The notes under the pieces: model-generated
Databases searched by the model: none
Told to the model about the DNA's origin: nothing
What the model saw: the letters and a program-made list of their open reading frames with translations, nothing else
Program-made: the position numbers and the translations under genes
Assembly: GCA_018223125.1 (NCBI GenBank)
Contig: JAAEZA010000003.1
Location: 1-64,000, forward strand
Reading direction: 5' to 3'
Source: Paracoccaceae bacterium
GTDB taxonomy: Bacteria; Pseudomonadota; Alphaproteobacteria; Rhodobacterales; Rhodobacteraceae
Length of the DNA: 64,000 bases
Shown: positions 35,748 to 45,468 of the stretch, piece by piece
Layout: each line of letters begins with the position of its first letter
Position numbering within the stretch: the first letter of the stretch is position 1

Positions 35748-38186
35748 ATGAAACAGAAACAGAAAATCGTTGTGATCGGTGCTGGCATGGCGTCGGGTCG
35801 CGTGATTGAAAATCTGGTCGAAACCGCACTGGACGACTTTGACATTACGCTTTTCAACGCCGAACAGCGCGGTAACTACAACCGCATCATGCTCAGCCCT
35901 GTGCTGTCGGGCGAAAAAACCTATGAAGATATCGTCACCCATGACGATGACTGGTATGCGACCCACGGCGTGAATTGCCGCTTCGGCGAACATGTTGTCA
36001 GGATTGATGCGGCGCAAAAAACAGTGGCAGGGCAGAACGGCCCCGTGTCTTATGACAAACTGGTCATCGCCACAGGCTCTGCGCCTTTTATCATTCCGGT
36101 GCCCGGCAAGGATCTGCCCGGAGTGATCACCTACCGCGATCTGGATGACACCAACGCGATGATAAAAGCATCACAGAAAGGCGGCAGTGCGGTTGTCATT
36201 GGCGGCGGATTGCTGGGGCTTGAGGCGGCAGCTGGGCTGGCGGAGCGGGGTATGACTGTAACGGTTGTGCACCTGATGGGTCACCTGATGGAGCGGCAAC
36301 TGGACGAAGCCGCGGGATATTTGCTGCGCCGCGATCTGGAGCGTCGTGGCATTACGATCCGCACCCAAGCCTCTACCAAGGCGATTATCGGAGACGGTCG
36401 CGCCGAAGCTGTGCTGCTTGACACAGATGAATCCCTGCCCGCTGATCTGGTGGTTATGGCTGTCGGCATTCGTCCCGAAACACGGCTTGCAACCGATGCA
36501 GGTCTGGATGTGGCCCGTGGTATTCAGGTCAATGCACAGATGCAGACTTCGGATCCGGACATCTTTGCTGTCGGGGAATGTGTGGAATTCGACGGCAATC
36601 TCTTCGGGCTGGTCGCCCCCCTTTATGATCAGGCAAGGGTGCTGTCCCAAACCCTTATGGGGCAGGGGGCGGCTTTTGTGGTCAAGGATACAGCCACCAA
36701 GCTGAAGGTGACAGGTTGCGATCTGTTCAGCGCCGGTGATTTTGCCGATGGTGAAGGCCGCGAGGATATCGTCCTGCGCGATCCCGCCCGCGGCGTTTAC
36801 AAGCGCCTTGTGATTGAAGAGGATCGTCTGATCGGTGCCGTTATGTATGGCGACACGGCCGACGGAAACTGGTTTTTCCAGTTGATCAAGGACGCAACCG
36901 ATATTGAGGACATGCGGGAAACCCTGATCTTCGGGCCGTCGGCACAGGGGGGCGACACCGTGGACCCGCTCTCAGCCGTTGCAGCATTGCCGCGTGATGC
37001 GGAAATCTGTGGCTGCAACGGCATTTGCAAAGGCACCATTGTGGATGCAATCGAAGGGGGTGCGGGCGACCTTGGGACTGTGCGCGCCACTACCAAAGCC
37101 AGCGCGTCTTGCGGGACTTGTACAGGGCTTGTCGAACAGCTGTTGCAGGTAACGCTCGGGGATGACTTCCAGATGCCGACCGCGCAACCGGTCTGCGGGT
37201 GTTGCGCGTTGACCCACGAAGACTTGCGCCGCCTGATCAAAAGTCAGGAACTGAAAAGTCAGGAAGCGGTCTGGCAGGAACTGGGGTGGAAAACCCGCAA
37301 CGGCTGCCATGTCTGTCGTCCGGCGGTAAACTACTATCTTCTGGCGGACTGGCCGCTGGAATACCGCGACGATCCGCAAAGCCGTTTCGTCAACGAACGC
37401 AAACACGCCAATATCCAGAAAGACGGTACCTTTTCCGTTGTTCCGCGCATGTGGGGCGGGATCACCAATCCGGCAGAATTGCGTGCCATTGCAGATGCTG
37501 CCGACAAATACGACGTCCCGACCGTCAAGGTGACAGGCGGCCAGCGGATCGATCTGCTGGGCGTGAAAGGCGAAGACCTTCCCCTTATCTGGGCCGATCT
37601 GAACAAGGCGGGCTTGGTTTCGGGCCATGCCTATTCCAAGGGACTGCGCACGGTCAAAACCTGTGTCGGGTCCGACCATTGCCGCTTTGGCACACAGGAC
37701 AGCACCGGACTCGGGATCAAGCTGGAACAGATCCTCTGGGGATCATGGACACCCCATAAGGTAAAGCTGGGTGTTTCCGGCTGCCCGCGCAATTGTGCCG
37801 AAGCCACTTGCAAGGATATCGGCATCATCTGCGTTGACAGCGGGTATCAGGTCAGCGTCGCCGGTGCTGCCGGCATGGACCTGAAGGAAACCGAACCCCT
37901 TGGCGATGCGGCCAGCGAACAGGAAGCCATCGACCTGACTATCGCCTTTGTCCAGCTCTACCGCGAAAACGCGAAATACCTTGATCGCGCCTATAAATGG
38001 GTCGCCAAAGTGGGGCTTGATTGGGTCAAATCCCAAGTTGTTGACGACCTGAACGAACGCGCGCGTTTGATCGAAGCTTTTGAACTCAGCCAGTCTGTTT
38101 ACCGGCGCGATCCTTGGGCCGAGGGGGCCAAAGCCGCGCCGTCCTTCCAGCCGCTGGCAGATCTTACACTGGAGGCGGCAGAATGA
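35748..38186 (+). CDS. nirB: Assimilatory nitrite reductase [NAD(P)H] large subunit
   Basis: An 812-residue cytoplasmic enzyme reducing nitrite to ammonium. It has an N-terminal FAD/NAD(P)H module (KIVVIGAGMASGRVIENL, then VVIGGGLLGLEAAAGLAERGM) and a central BFD-like [2Fe-2S] domain (ICGCNGICKG ... ASCGTCTG). A further cysteine stretch (CGCCALTHEDL) precedes the sulfite/nitrite reductase ferredoxin half-domain. The C-terminal sirohaem/[4Fe-4S] motif is TCVGSDHCRFG plus GCPRNCAEATCKD. ATG 35748 gives the family length. Its stop overlaps nirD in ATGA. Sirohaem is supplied by cysG at the end of the operon. Confidence 0.95.
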   Translation: MKQKQKIVVIGAGMASGRVIENLVETALDDFDITLFNAEQRGNYNRIMLSPVLSGEKTYEDIVTHDDDWYATHGVNCRFGEHVVRIDAAQKTVAGQNGPVSYDKLVIATGSAPFIIPVPGKDLPGVITYRDLDDTNAMIKASQKGGSAVVIGGGLLGLEAAAGLAERGMTVTVVHLMGHLMERQLDEAAGYLLRRDLERRGITIRTQASTKAIIGDGRAEAVLLDTDESLPADLVVMAVGIRPETRLATDAGLDVARGIQVNAQMQTSDPDIFAVGECVEFDGNLFGLVAPLYDQARVLSQTLMGQGAAFVVKDTATKLKVTGCDLFSAGDFADGEGREDIVLRDPARGVYKRLVIEEDRLIGAVMYGDTADGNWFFQLIKDATDIEDMRETLIFGPSAQGGDTVDPLSAVAALPRDAEICGCNGICKGTIVDAIEGGAGDLGTVRATTKASASCGTCTGLVEQLLQVTLGDDFQMPTAQPVCGCCALTHEDLRRLIKSQELKSQEAVWQELGWKTRNGCHVCRPAVNYYLLADWPLEYRDDPQSRFVNERKHANIQKDGTFSVVPRMWGGITNPAELRAIADAADKYDVPTVKVTGGQRIDLLGVKGEDLPLIWADLNKAGLVSGHAYSKGLRTVKTCVGSDHCRFGTQDSTGLGIKLEQILWGSWTPHKVKLGVSGCPRNCAEATCKDIGIICVDSGYQVSVAGAAGMDLKETEPLGDAASEQEAIDLTIAFVQLYRENAKYLDRAYKWVAKVGLDWVKSQVVDDLNERARLIEAFELSQSVYRRDPWAEGAKAAPSFQPLADLTLEAAE

Positions 38187-38512
38187 ACTGGATCGACGTA
38201 GGTGCCATAGAGGACATTCCCCTGCGCGGGGCCCGCAAGATCAAGACAGCCCTTGGCTGTGTCGCGATCTTCCGGACCGGCCTGCAGGAAGTCTTTGCAG
38301 CATCAAACCTGTGTCCACATAAGGGCGGGCCCCTGTCTGAAGGGATCATCCACGGTCAGTCCGTAACCTGTCCCTTGCACAACTGGGTGTTCGACCTGAA
38401 CAGCGGGCAGGCACAGGGCGAAGATGCTTCAATTCCCACTTTCCCCGTTGCAGTACGAGACGGCCGCATTTTGCTCGACGGCACCGAACTGGCCAAGCGG
38501 AGCGCGGCGTGA
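38183..38512 (+). CDS. nirD: Nitrite reductase small subunit, Rieske-type
   Basis: A 109-residue Rieske [2Fe-2S] protein with both ligand pairs intact: C44-x-H46 (NLCPHKGG) and C63-x2-H66 (CPLHNW). Many stand-alone NirD subunits lack these ligands, so this one probably carries a real cluster. The ATG at 38183 overlaps the nirB stop (ATGA), and its stop overlaps the nasA start region. It is likely an electron carrier or structural partner for NirB, and conceivably also for NasA. Confidence 0.93.
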   Translation: MNWIDVGAIEDIPLRGARKIKTALGCVAIFRTGLQEVFAASNLCPHKGGPLSEGIIHGQSVTCPLHNWVFDLNSGQAQGEDASIPTFPVAVRDGRILLDGTELAKRSAA

Positions 38513-41142
38513 TGGACGGGACGTCTGCACCCGCGATCCGCTCCACCTGCCCCTATTGCGGGGTCGGCTGCGGTGTGCTGCTGCGCCCCGACGGACAGGG
38601 TGGGCTTGACGTGCAGGGCGATCCGGATCACCCCGCAAACTTCGGGCGTTTGTGTTCCAAAGGATCCGCCCTTGGCGAAACCGTCGGACTAAAGGGCCGC
38701 CTGCGGGCACCCCTTATGGACGGGAAGGTTTCGGATTGGGACACAGCGCTGCAACATGTGGCTGACAGGTTTTCACAGTCAATCGCAGAACACGGCCCCG
38801 ACAGTGTTGCCTTCTATGTGTCCGGCCAGATGCTGACCGAAGATTACTATGTCGCCAACAAACTGATGAAGGGGTTCATCGGGTCGGCGAATATCGACAC
38901 AAATTCACGGCTTTGTATGGCGTCATCCGTCGCGGGACACAAACGTGCCTTTGGCAGCGACACCGTTCCGGGAACCTATGAAGATATTGACGAAGCCGAT
39001 CTGGTGGTGCTGGTCGGGTCCAACCTTGCATGGTGCCATCCGGTCCTGCACCAGCGCCTGCTGGCCGCCCGAAAAGCCCACGGTACAAGGATCGTTGTAA
39101 TAGATCCGCGCCGGACCGCCAGTTGCCACGAAGCAGACATGCATCTTGCCTTGCAGCCCGGTTCGGATGTGGCCCTGTTCAACCGCCTGCTGGTCGCGCT
39201 TCACGAAAAGGGCGCGGTGGATCAGGACTATCTGACCCGTACCACAGGGTTTGACACCGCCCTTGATGCGGCCCGTCAGGACACCCCGTCACAAACCGGA
39301 TTGTCCGAAGCCGAAATTGACGCGTTTTGCGATCTTTGGGCACGCACCCGAAAGGTTGTGACGGTCTATTCCCAAGGGGTGAACCAGTCCACTTCGGGGG
39401 CGGACAAGGTCAATGCCATCCTGAACTGTCATCTGGCCACGGGGCGTATCGGCAAGGCGGGCATGGGGCCGTTTTCGGTCACCGGCCAGCCCAACGCAAT
39501 GGGAGGACGCGAAGTCGGTGGGCTTGCCAATATGCTGGCCTGCCATCTTGATCTGGAAAACGCTGATCATCGCTCTGCCGTACGGCAGTTCTGGGAGGCG
39601 CCAGCAATACCGGACAGGGCAGGACTGAAGGCTGTTGATATGTTCCGCGCTGTGGCCAGCGGACAGATCAAGGCACTGTGGATCATCCACACCAATCCCG
39701 CCGTCACCATGCCCGAGGCCGACAGCGTGCGCGATGCCATCGCAAACTGCCCCTTTACGGTCGTCAGCGACATCACCGGCCAGACAGACACGGCGCGGCT
39801 GGCGGATGTCCTGCTGCCCGCCACCGCCTGGGCGGAAAAGGAGGGCACCGTCACCAATTCCGACCGCACCATCAGCCGCCAGCGCCGCGCCCTGCCTGCC
39901 CCCGGAACAGCACGCCCCGACTGGGATATCCTAGCCGAAGTCGGCAGGCGCATGGGTTTTGTTAAGGCTTTTGATTATGCCAACGAGGCTGAGATTTTCC
40001 GTGAACACGCGGCGTTGTCAGGCATCGCAGGGCAGTTCGGACGGGATTTCGACATCTCCGGACTGGCGGCAATTTCGGACTCCGGTTATGCGGATCTTGA
40101 ACCACAATCCTGGCCGGTATCCAAGTCCCGCCGTGGTGGCCGGTTCTTTGCCGAAGGGGGTTTTTATCACGCTGATGGCAAGGCCCGACTGCTGCCGGTT
40201 GGGTGGCAACCCCCTGCCGCGCGAACGACCCGACGGTTTCCCTACCGTCTGAACACCGGACGCACGCGGGATCAGTGGCACACAATGACGCGCTCCGGCC
40301 TAAGCCCGCGGCTGTCGGCCCATCTGCCAGAGCCATTTCTTGAAATTCACCCCGATGACGCGGGCGATCTCGGCGTGGGTGCCGCTGACCTGCTGCGCAT
40401 CACCAGCCCCACGGGCACTGCCATCCTGCGTGCGCTGATCACCGACGCGGTGCAGCGGGGGCAGGTTTTTGCGCCCATTCACTGGACCGGCGAAACCGCA
40501 CCCTCTGGACGGGTGGATGCGTTGGTTGCTGCGGCCTGTGATCCGGTGTCAGGCCAACCCGAAAGCAAGGCGAGCGTGGTAGATGTAAAACCCTACCGCG
40601 CAGGCTGGTACGGTTTTGCGGTTTCAAGCGGGCCGATGGCATTGAACAGCGACTATTGGGCACTGGCACGCACAACACAAGGCTATCGCGCAGAGCTGGC
40701 CGGTACAGACACTGTTGCGGACTGGGTGAGCGAAGCACAGCGCCTGTTTGGCACCACCGATTGCGAAGTGTCTTCCGTCACAGATTCCAAACACGGAACC
40801 GCCCGCATCGTGCTGAGCAAGGACGGCGTGTTAAACGGCGCGTTGTTTGTGTCGACAACTCCGGTGGCCGTGATGCGCGATTATCTGACCTCCCTGCCCG
40901 GCACACCCGCACCGGATGCCCTGTCGGGACGCAACAGAAGCGATGCGCCAAACCCCGGCCCGATCCTTTGCTCCTGTTTTGGCATCGGTGTGAACACCAT
41001 TGTTAACGCCATCGAGCTGCAAGGATTACTGAGTGTGGATCACGTAGGCGAGGCCCTTGGAGCCGGCACAAATTGCGGGTCTTGCAGGCCGGAAATCGCC
41101 ACCTTGTTACAGGGCCTCAACCAGAAGGAAGCCGCCCAATGA
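38512..41142 (+). CDS. nasA: Assimilatory nitrate reductase catalytic subunit
   Basis: A molybdenum bis-MGD enzyme of 876 residues reducing nitrate to nitrite in the cytoplasm (no Tat signal). The N-terminal [4Fe-4S] ligands are C13, C16, C20 and C48 (CPYCGVGCG ... LCSKGSALGE). The Mo ligand is the Cys of NSRLCMASSV (C135). The molydopterin dinucleotide-binding domain is about 610-740. The C-terminal BFD-like [2Fe-2S] domain ends CSCFGIGVNTIVNAI ... NCGSCRPEI. ATG 38512 shares one base with the nirD stop; GTG 38509 immediately before it is an alternative. Confidence 0.94.
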   Translation: MDGTSAPAIRSTCPYCGVGCGVLLRPDGQGGLDVQGDPDHPANFGRLCSKGSALGETVGLKGRLRAPLMDGKVSDWDTALQHVADRFSQSIAEHGPDSVAFYVSGQMLTEDYYVANKLMKGFIGSANIDTNSRLCMASSVAGHKRAFGSDTVPGTYEDIDEADLVVLVGSNLAWCHPVLHQRLLAARKAHGTRIVVIDPRRTASCHEADMHLALQPGSDVALFNRLLVALHEKGAVDQDYLTRTTGFDTALDAARQDTPSQTGLSEAEIDAFCDLWARTRKVVTVYSQGVNQSTSGADKVNAILNCHLATGRIGKAGMGPFSVTGQPNAMGGREVGGLANMLACHLDLENADHRSAVRQFWEAPAIPDRAGLKAVDMFRAVASGQIKALWIIHTNPAVTMPEADSVRDAIANCPFTVVSDITGQTDTARLADVLLPATAWAEKEGTVTNSDRTISRQRRALPAPGTARPDWDILAEVGRRMGFVKAFDYANEAEIFREHAALSGIAGQFGRDFDISGLAAISDSGYADLEPQSWPVSKSRRGGRFFAEGGFYHADGKARLLPVGWQPPAARTTRRFPYRLNTGRTRDQWHTMTRSGLSPRLSAHLPEPFLEIHPDDAGDLGVGAADLLRITSPTGTAILRALITDAVQRGQVFAPIHWTGETAPSGRVDALVAAACDPVSGQPESKASVVDVKPYRAGWYGFAVSSGPMALNSDYWALARTTQGYRAELAGTDTVADWVSEAQRLFGTTDCEVSSVTDSKHGTARIVLSKDGVLNGALFVSTTPVAVMRDYLTSLPGTPAPDALSGRNRSDAPNPGPILCSCFGIGVNTIVNAIELQGLLSVDHVGEALGAGTNCGSCRPEIATLLQGLNQKEAAQ

Positions 41143-42086
41143 GCCTTGCCGAACATGTGCGCACGCTGGGGCGCGGTACGGGACGGTCCCGTTCCCTGAC
41201 ACAGGATGAAGCCCATGATGCAATGCGCGACATGCTGGACCCTGACACCGCACCCGAAGCCATAGGGGCGCTGTTGATGTTGTTACGTATGAAGGGCGAG
41301 ACCGCGCAGGAAATCGCAGGACTGGTCTCTGCCGCGCAAAGCACTTTGCCTGTCTTGCCACAGGTTGATCTCGACTGGCCCAGCTATGCCGCCGGACGGA
41401 CCCGCGGTGCACCGTGGTTCCTGATGTCGGCCAAACTGGTCGCGCAGGCGGGCCATAAAGTCCTGCTCCACGGCTGGAACGGTCAGGACGTTAAAATCCG
41501 CAAAGGGTTGCAGGAGGCTGGCATCGGGACGGCCGAAACGCTGGACGCCGCAGCGCAGATGTTGGAACGGGACGGCATCGCCTATCTGCCCTTGGAAGTC
41601 GCGCATCCCGCCCTGTTCCATTTGTTAAACCTGCGGTCGGTTCTGGGATTGCGATCCTGCATTAACACGGTCTGCCGCATGCTCAACCCCGGCGCGGCAC
41701 CTGCCAGTGTGCAGGGTGTATTTCACCCGTCCTACCGGCTGTTACAAGCAGATGCCGCGGCACTTCTGGGCTGGGAGAACCTGACCGTAATCAAAGGCGG
41801 TGGCGGGGAATTCGAACGCCATCCCGCAAAAGATATAGCAGGTTTCGGCCTTCGCGCCGGTGTCCCGTGGGACGGCATCTATCCGGCGATCCGCCCTGAA
41901 ACACGCCGCCTTAACGAACCACAGGACGCGGCGACAAAGCCGTGGGACCCGACCGCCCCGACAGATTTCGAGGCCGATGTCATCACCGGAACTGCGGCAG
42001 CGGCGCTTGACAGTCTCGGGGTGAAGGACAGCGCAGAGTTCGCCCGATCCCTTTGGGACACACGCCCCTTTGGCAAAGCAGCATAA
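41139..42086 (+). CDS. TrpD2/YbiB-like glycosyltransferase-family protein
   Basis: A 315-residue protein of the anthranilate phosphoribosyltransferase fold. The helical N domain carries SLTQDEAHDAMRDMLDPDTAPEAIGALLMLLRMKGET. The PRPP-like loop region is degenerate (KVLLHGWNGQDVKIRKGLQEAGIG replaces the usual glycine-rich GTGGD). A late KGGGGEFERHP segment follows. It is closest to the YbiB/TrpD2 group, which binds nucleic acid rather than making tryptophan precursors. It overlaps nasA (ATGA) and precedes cysG, so it is firmly inside the nitrate operon. Its function there is unknown; a role in cofactor or regulation is possible. Confidence 0.75.
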   Translation: MSLAEHVRTLGRGTGRSRSLTQDEAHDAMRDMLDPDTAPEAIGALLMLLRMKGETAQEIAGLVSAAQSTLPVLPQVDLDWPSYAAGRTRGAPWFLMSAKLVAQAGHKVLLHGWNGQDVKIRKGLQEAGIGTAETLDAAAQMLERDGIAYLPLEVAHPALFHLLNLRSVLGLRSCINTVCRMLNPGAAPASVQGVFHPSYRLLQADAAALLGWENLTVIKGGGGEFERHPAKDIAGFGLRAGVPWDGIYPAIRPETRRLNEPQDAATKPWDPTAPTDFEADVITGTAAAALDSLGVKDSAEFARSLWDTRPFGKAA

Positions 42087-42099
42087 AAGGAGACACTCC

Positions 42100-43488
42100 A
42101 TGAAAGCCTTTCCCATGTTCATTCGCACTTCGGGGCGCAGGGTTGTCGTTATCGGTGGTGGCGAAACAGCGGCGCAAAAGGTCCGGCTTTTGCTGAAAAC
42201 GGATGCCACACTTGTGATCGTCGCATTGCAGTTGGAGGACGAACTGTCCGATCTGGTCCGGCGCGAACGTGCGCAGCATGAACCCGAACTGACCACCGGC
42301 GTTCTCAACGGGGCAGCGATGGTTTTTGTCGCAACAGGTTGCCCTGCTCTGGACCGGGCCGCCCATACGCTCGCTAAAGCCGCAGGTTGCATGGTGAATG
42401 TGGTGGACCAACCCGAACTCTGTGACATGGCGACCCCTGCCATCGTGGATCGAGACCCGATCATCGTAGCCATTGGCAGCGAAGGCACCGCTCCTGTCCT
42501 GACCCGCGAAATCAAGACCCGACTGGAACACATCCTGCCCCAAACCCTTGGCGGGCTTGCCGCACTGGCAGGACGGCTGCGGACCAGTGTCAGCCGCGCC
42601 ATTCCCGAGACAAGGCGCCGTGCCTTCTGGGCGTGGGTCTTTAAAGGCGGACCAAGAGACAACTGGGTGCGGGGTGCTGAACGTCAAGCCACCCGTGACA
42701 TCAAATCTGCCATCCGGAACGGCGGTGCACCGGAATCCACAGATACCGGCCATATCGCATTGGTCGGAGCAGGACCGGGCGCACGGGATCTTCTGACCCT
42801 GCGGGCCGTGCAGCGGTTGCAGGAAGCGGATGTGATCTTTTACGACAGACTTGTTGAAACAGAGGTGCTGGAGCTTGCCCGCCGTGATGCGGAACGGATT
42901 TTTGTCGGCAAACACGTTGGTGCCCATCAATGGCCCCAAGACCGCATTAACAGCGTCATCGTTGCCGAGGCCCGCAAGGGCCGCCGCGTGGTACGATTGA
43001 AATCCGGTGACCCCGGCGTTTTTGGCCGTGCGGGCGAAGAAATCGCCGCTGCCGACGCTGCAAGTATTCCGGTCGAGATCGTGCCCGGTGTCACCGCGGC
43101 CTGCGCCGCAGGCGCCAGCCTGACCCGCAGCCTGACACAACGCGGGATTGCCGACACGCTGGTTCTGGCAACAGGGACAGGCTGCGCCGATGATCCGGTG
43201 CCAAACGGAACACGCCTGTCCGGGCCGGGCACCGTGACAGCGCTTTATATGTCCGTGCGACAGGCCGCCCGTCTTGCCGAGCACTGGATCCGTCAGGGGA
43301 TTCCCTCCGAAAGCAGGGTCGATATTTGCGCTGATGTTTCCAAAAAGAACGAGCGGCATATCCGTGCAACAGTGTCGTCCCTGGCACACAGCATTACCGA
43401 AAACGGTATAACCGGATGCGCAATTGTTCTTGTCACATGGCCAAAACACGCAGCGGCGCAAACAGCCACGTTACACGCCGCCGAATAA
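42100..43488 (+). CDS. cysG: Sirohaem synthase CysG
   Basis: A 462-residue trifunctional enzyme turning uroporphyrinogen III into sirohaem, the cofactor of NirB. The N-terminal dehydrogenase/ferrochelatase domain (about 1-200) starts GRRVVVIGGGETAAQKVRLLL. The C-terminal SAM methyltransferase (about 215-450) has IALVGAGPGARDLLTLRAVQRLQEADVIFYDRLV, VRLKSGDPGVFGRAGEE and EIVPGVTAACAAGA. An AGGAG site precedes ATG 42100. It is the last gene of the nitrate operon; the 57 bases to the next (convergent) gene hold no clear terminator. Confidence 0.95.
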   Translation: MKAFPMFIRTSGRRVVVIGGGETAAQKVRLLLKTDATLVIVALQLEDELSDLVRRERAQHEPELTTGVLNGAAMVFVATGCPALDRAAHTLAKAAGCMVNVVDQPELCDMATPAIVDRDPIIVAIGSEGTAPVLTREIKTRLEHILPQTLGGLAALAGRLRTSVSRAIPETRRRAFWAWVFKGGPRDNWVRGAERQATRDIKSAIRNGGAPESTDTGHIALVGAGPGARDLLTLRAVQRLQEADVIFYDRLVETEVLELARRDAERIFVGKHVGAHQWPQDRINSVIVAEARKGRRVVRLKSGDPGVFGRAGEEIAAADAASIPVEIVPGVTAACAAGASLTRSLTQRGIADTLVLATGTGCADDPVPNGTRLSGPGTVTALYMSVRQAARLAEHWIRQGIPSESRVDICADVSKKNERHIRATVSSLAHSITENGITGCAIVLVTWPKHAAAQTATLHAAE

Positions 43489-43545
43489 GAGAGCATATGC
43501 TGTTCGGTCGTATTTTCGTTTTTCCCTAAGCCTGCGTGAAGAACG

Positions 43546-44640
43546 TTAACAGAAAGCGCCTGAAACCGCGTTTCCTTGGGCATCAAACAGCATCATGTCG
43601 CGGGGTGAAAAACCGATTTCCAGTTTTGTACCAGCCGCAAGATTGTGTTGGCCTGCCAGTCGGGCTGTCACCGTCCGACTGGCCGCTGGTGCCACGCCAA
43701 GGTCAAGGTCGACGAGTGTTTCTGCGCCCAATGCCTCCACGAAACGAACACCGCCGGAAATCCGGATCTGGTCGGATGCGGTCTTTACGGGTGTTATGTG
43801 CTCCGGGCGAATTCCAACGGTGACCGGACCACTTGCCGTCATCGGGTTTAATGGAATTTCCATGCTCTCTGCCACAAATCGGGCGCTGCCATTTTCGTGG
43901 ACACACTCACCGTCAATGAAGTTAGTCGGCGGAGAGCCAAGGAATGACGCGACAAATTTGCTGTTGGGATTGCGGTACAGTTCCATCGGCGTACCAACCT
44001 GCCGGATACGTCCGCCTTCCATAACCACAATCCGGTCCGCCATTGTCATGGCTTCGATCTGGTCATGTGTCACATAAACGGTCGTCGTGCCCAGATTCTG
44101 TTGCAACTTGCGGATTTCCACCCGCGCAGAGTGGCGCAATTTTGCGTCAAGATTGCTGAGCGGTTCGTCAAACAAAAACGCCTGCGGATTGCGAATGATT
44201 GCACGGGCCACAGCTACCCTTTGCCGTTGCCCCCCAGATAAAGCGCGTGGCTTGCGTGACAGCAAGTGATCAATGCCGAGCAAAGCCGCTGCCTGTTGAA
44301 CCTGCCGTGCTATTTCGCTCTTTGGCACCTTTTGCAGGGTAAGCGCAAAAGAGATGTTTTCAGCTACAGTCATATGCGGATAGAGCGCGTAGGACTGGAA
44401 CACCATTGCCAGAGCACGGGATTTGGACGGAACATCGGTGATGTCCTGCCCGCCAAGATAAATGCGTCCCCCTGTCGGTTGCTCCAGCCCTGCAAGCATG
44501 CGCAAGGACGTGGTTTTGCCGCATCCCGAAGGGCCGACAAGAACGACAAATTCTCCATCTGCGATTTCCAGATTGAAATCTGCCACCGCTTGCGAGGCCT
44601 CATAAAATTTATTGATGTTCCGAAACGAGATAGAAGCCAT
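43546..44640 (-). CDS. ABC transporter ATPase, UgpC/MalK family
   Basis: A 364-residue ATPase with Walker A GPSGCGKTTSLRMLAGL, signature LSGGQRQRVAVARAI and Walker B AFLFDEPLSNLDAK. The C-terminal ~125 residues form the regulatory OB-fold (VTVGIRPEHI). It is the last gene of a four-gene carbohydrate- or glycerophosphate-type ABC operon (binding protein, permease, permease, ATPase), 3 bases after the second permease. Confidence 0.92.
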   Translation of the reverse strand: MASISFRNINKFYEASQAVADFNLEIADGEFVVLVGPSGCGKTTSLRMLAGLEQPTGGRIYLGGQDITDVPSKSRALAMVFQSYALYPHMTVAENISFALTLQKVPKSEIARQVQQAAALLGIDHLLSRKPRALSGGQRQRVAVARAIIRNPQAFLFDEPLSNLDAKLRHSARVEIRKLQQNLGTTTVYVTHDQIEAMTMADRIVVMEGGRIRQVGTPMELYRNPNSKFVASFLGSPPTNFIDGECVHENGSARFVAESMEIPLNPMTASGPVTVGIRPEHITPVKTASDQIRISGGVRFVEALGAETLVDLDLGVAPAASRTVTARLAGQHNLAAGTKLEIGFSPRDMMLFDAQGNAVSGAFC

Positions 44641-44643
44641 TTG

Positions 44644-45462
44644 TTATCCTTTGAGTCCGGAAGACACAAAAGTGTCCATGACCCTTCGTTGAAAAAACAG
44701 AAACACAGCTATCGCAGGCAAGCTGGCGACAATGATACCCGCCATCAAGGCGCCGTAATCGTTCATGTCTTCTTGCAGGAACTCGCGCAGTCCGATCTGG
44801 ATGGTACGGGATTGCGCACTTTCGGTGACAAGAAGAGGCCAGAAGTATTCGTTCCAGCTGTCGATGAAAATGATGATCGTCAGAGCGGCGAGGGCAGGCC
44901 CCAGATTGGGCACAATCACCCGCCACAAGGTCGTCCAGTGTCCGGCCCCGTCCATCTGGGCGGCGTCGATCAACTCGTTCGGGAAAGACATCATATGCTG
45001 GCGGAGCAGAAACACCGCAATCGGGGTGGCAAGGTTGGGCACAATCAGCGCCCACCACGTATCAAACCAACCCAGCTGTGCCATCATGATATAGATCGGC
45101 AACATGGTCAGCACCTGCGGGATCATCATCGCCCCCAGAACCAGGCCGAACAACGCATCGCGATAGGGAAACCGGAACCGTGCAAAGGCGTAGGCCGCAA
45201 GAACCCCGATCACCAATTGCCCGATCACCCGCAGAAATGTGGTGCCGGAAGAGTTCCAGATGTACCAGCCGAAGGCGGTCTTCTCAAACAACCGCTTGAA
45301 GTTTTCAAGCGTTGGCGCTTGCGGCAAAAGCCCGCCTGCATAGATCTCATTCATAGGTTTGAAGGCGGTGGTCAGCACAATTGCCATCGGAAAAAGGATC
45401 GAAAGGCAGATCGCCAGCAACACGATATGTCCGGCAATACACATAGGTCGGGAAAGTTGCAT
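44644..45462 (-). CDS. ABC transporter permease, UgpE/MalG-like
   Basis: A 272-residue permease with six spans and the EAA loop NELIDAAQMDGAGHWTTLWRVIVPNLGPALAALTI. The N-terminal segment MCIAGHIVLLAICLSILFPMAIVLTTAFK is typical of the second permease of CUT1 systems. It lies 6 bases after the first permease gene. Confidence 0.92.
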   Translation of the reverse strand: MQLSRPMCIAGHIVLLAICLSILFPMAIVLTTAFKPMNEIYAGGLLPQAPTLENFKRLFEKTAFGWYIWNSSGTTFLRVIGQLVIGVLAAYAFARFRFPYRDALFGLVLGAMMIPQVLTMLPIYIMMAQLGWFDTWWALIVPNLATPIAVFLLRQHMMSFPNELIDAAQMDGAGHWTTLWRVIVPNLGPALAALTIIIFIDSWNEYFWPLLVTESAQSRTIQIGLREFLQEDMNDYGALMAGIIVASLPAIAVFLFFQRRVMDTFVSSGLKG

Positions 45463-45468
45463 CTGAAC

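Noticed and set aside
33776-35857. Minus-strand open frame of about 693 codons
   Set aside because: It is the antisense of the nrtCD-type ATPase gene, whose two ABC domains are unmistakable.
41983-43461. Minus-strand open frame of about 492 codons
   Set aside because: It is the antisense of cysG; rich in Cys, His and Arg with no domain pattern.
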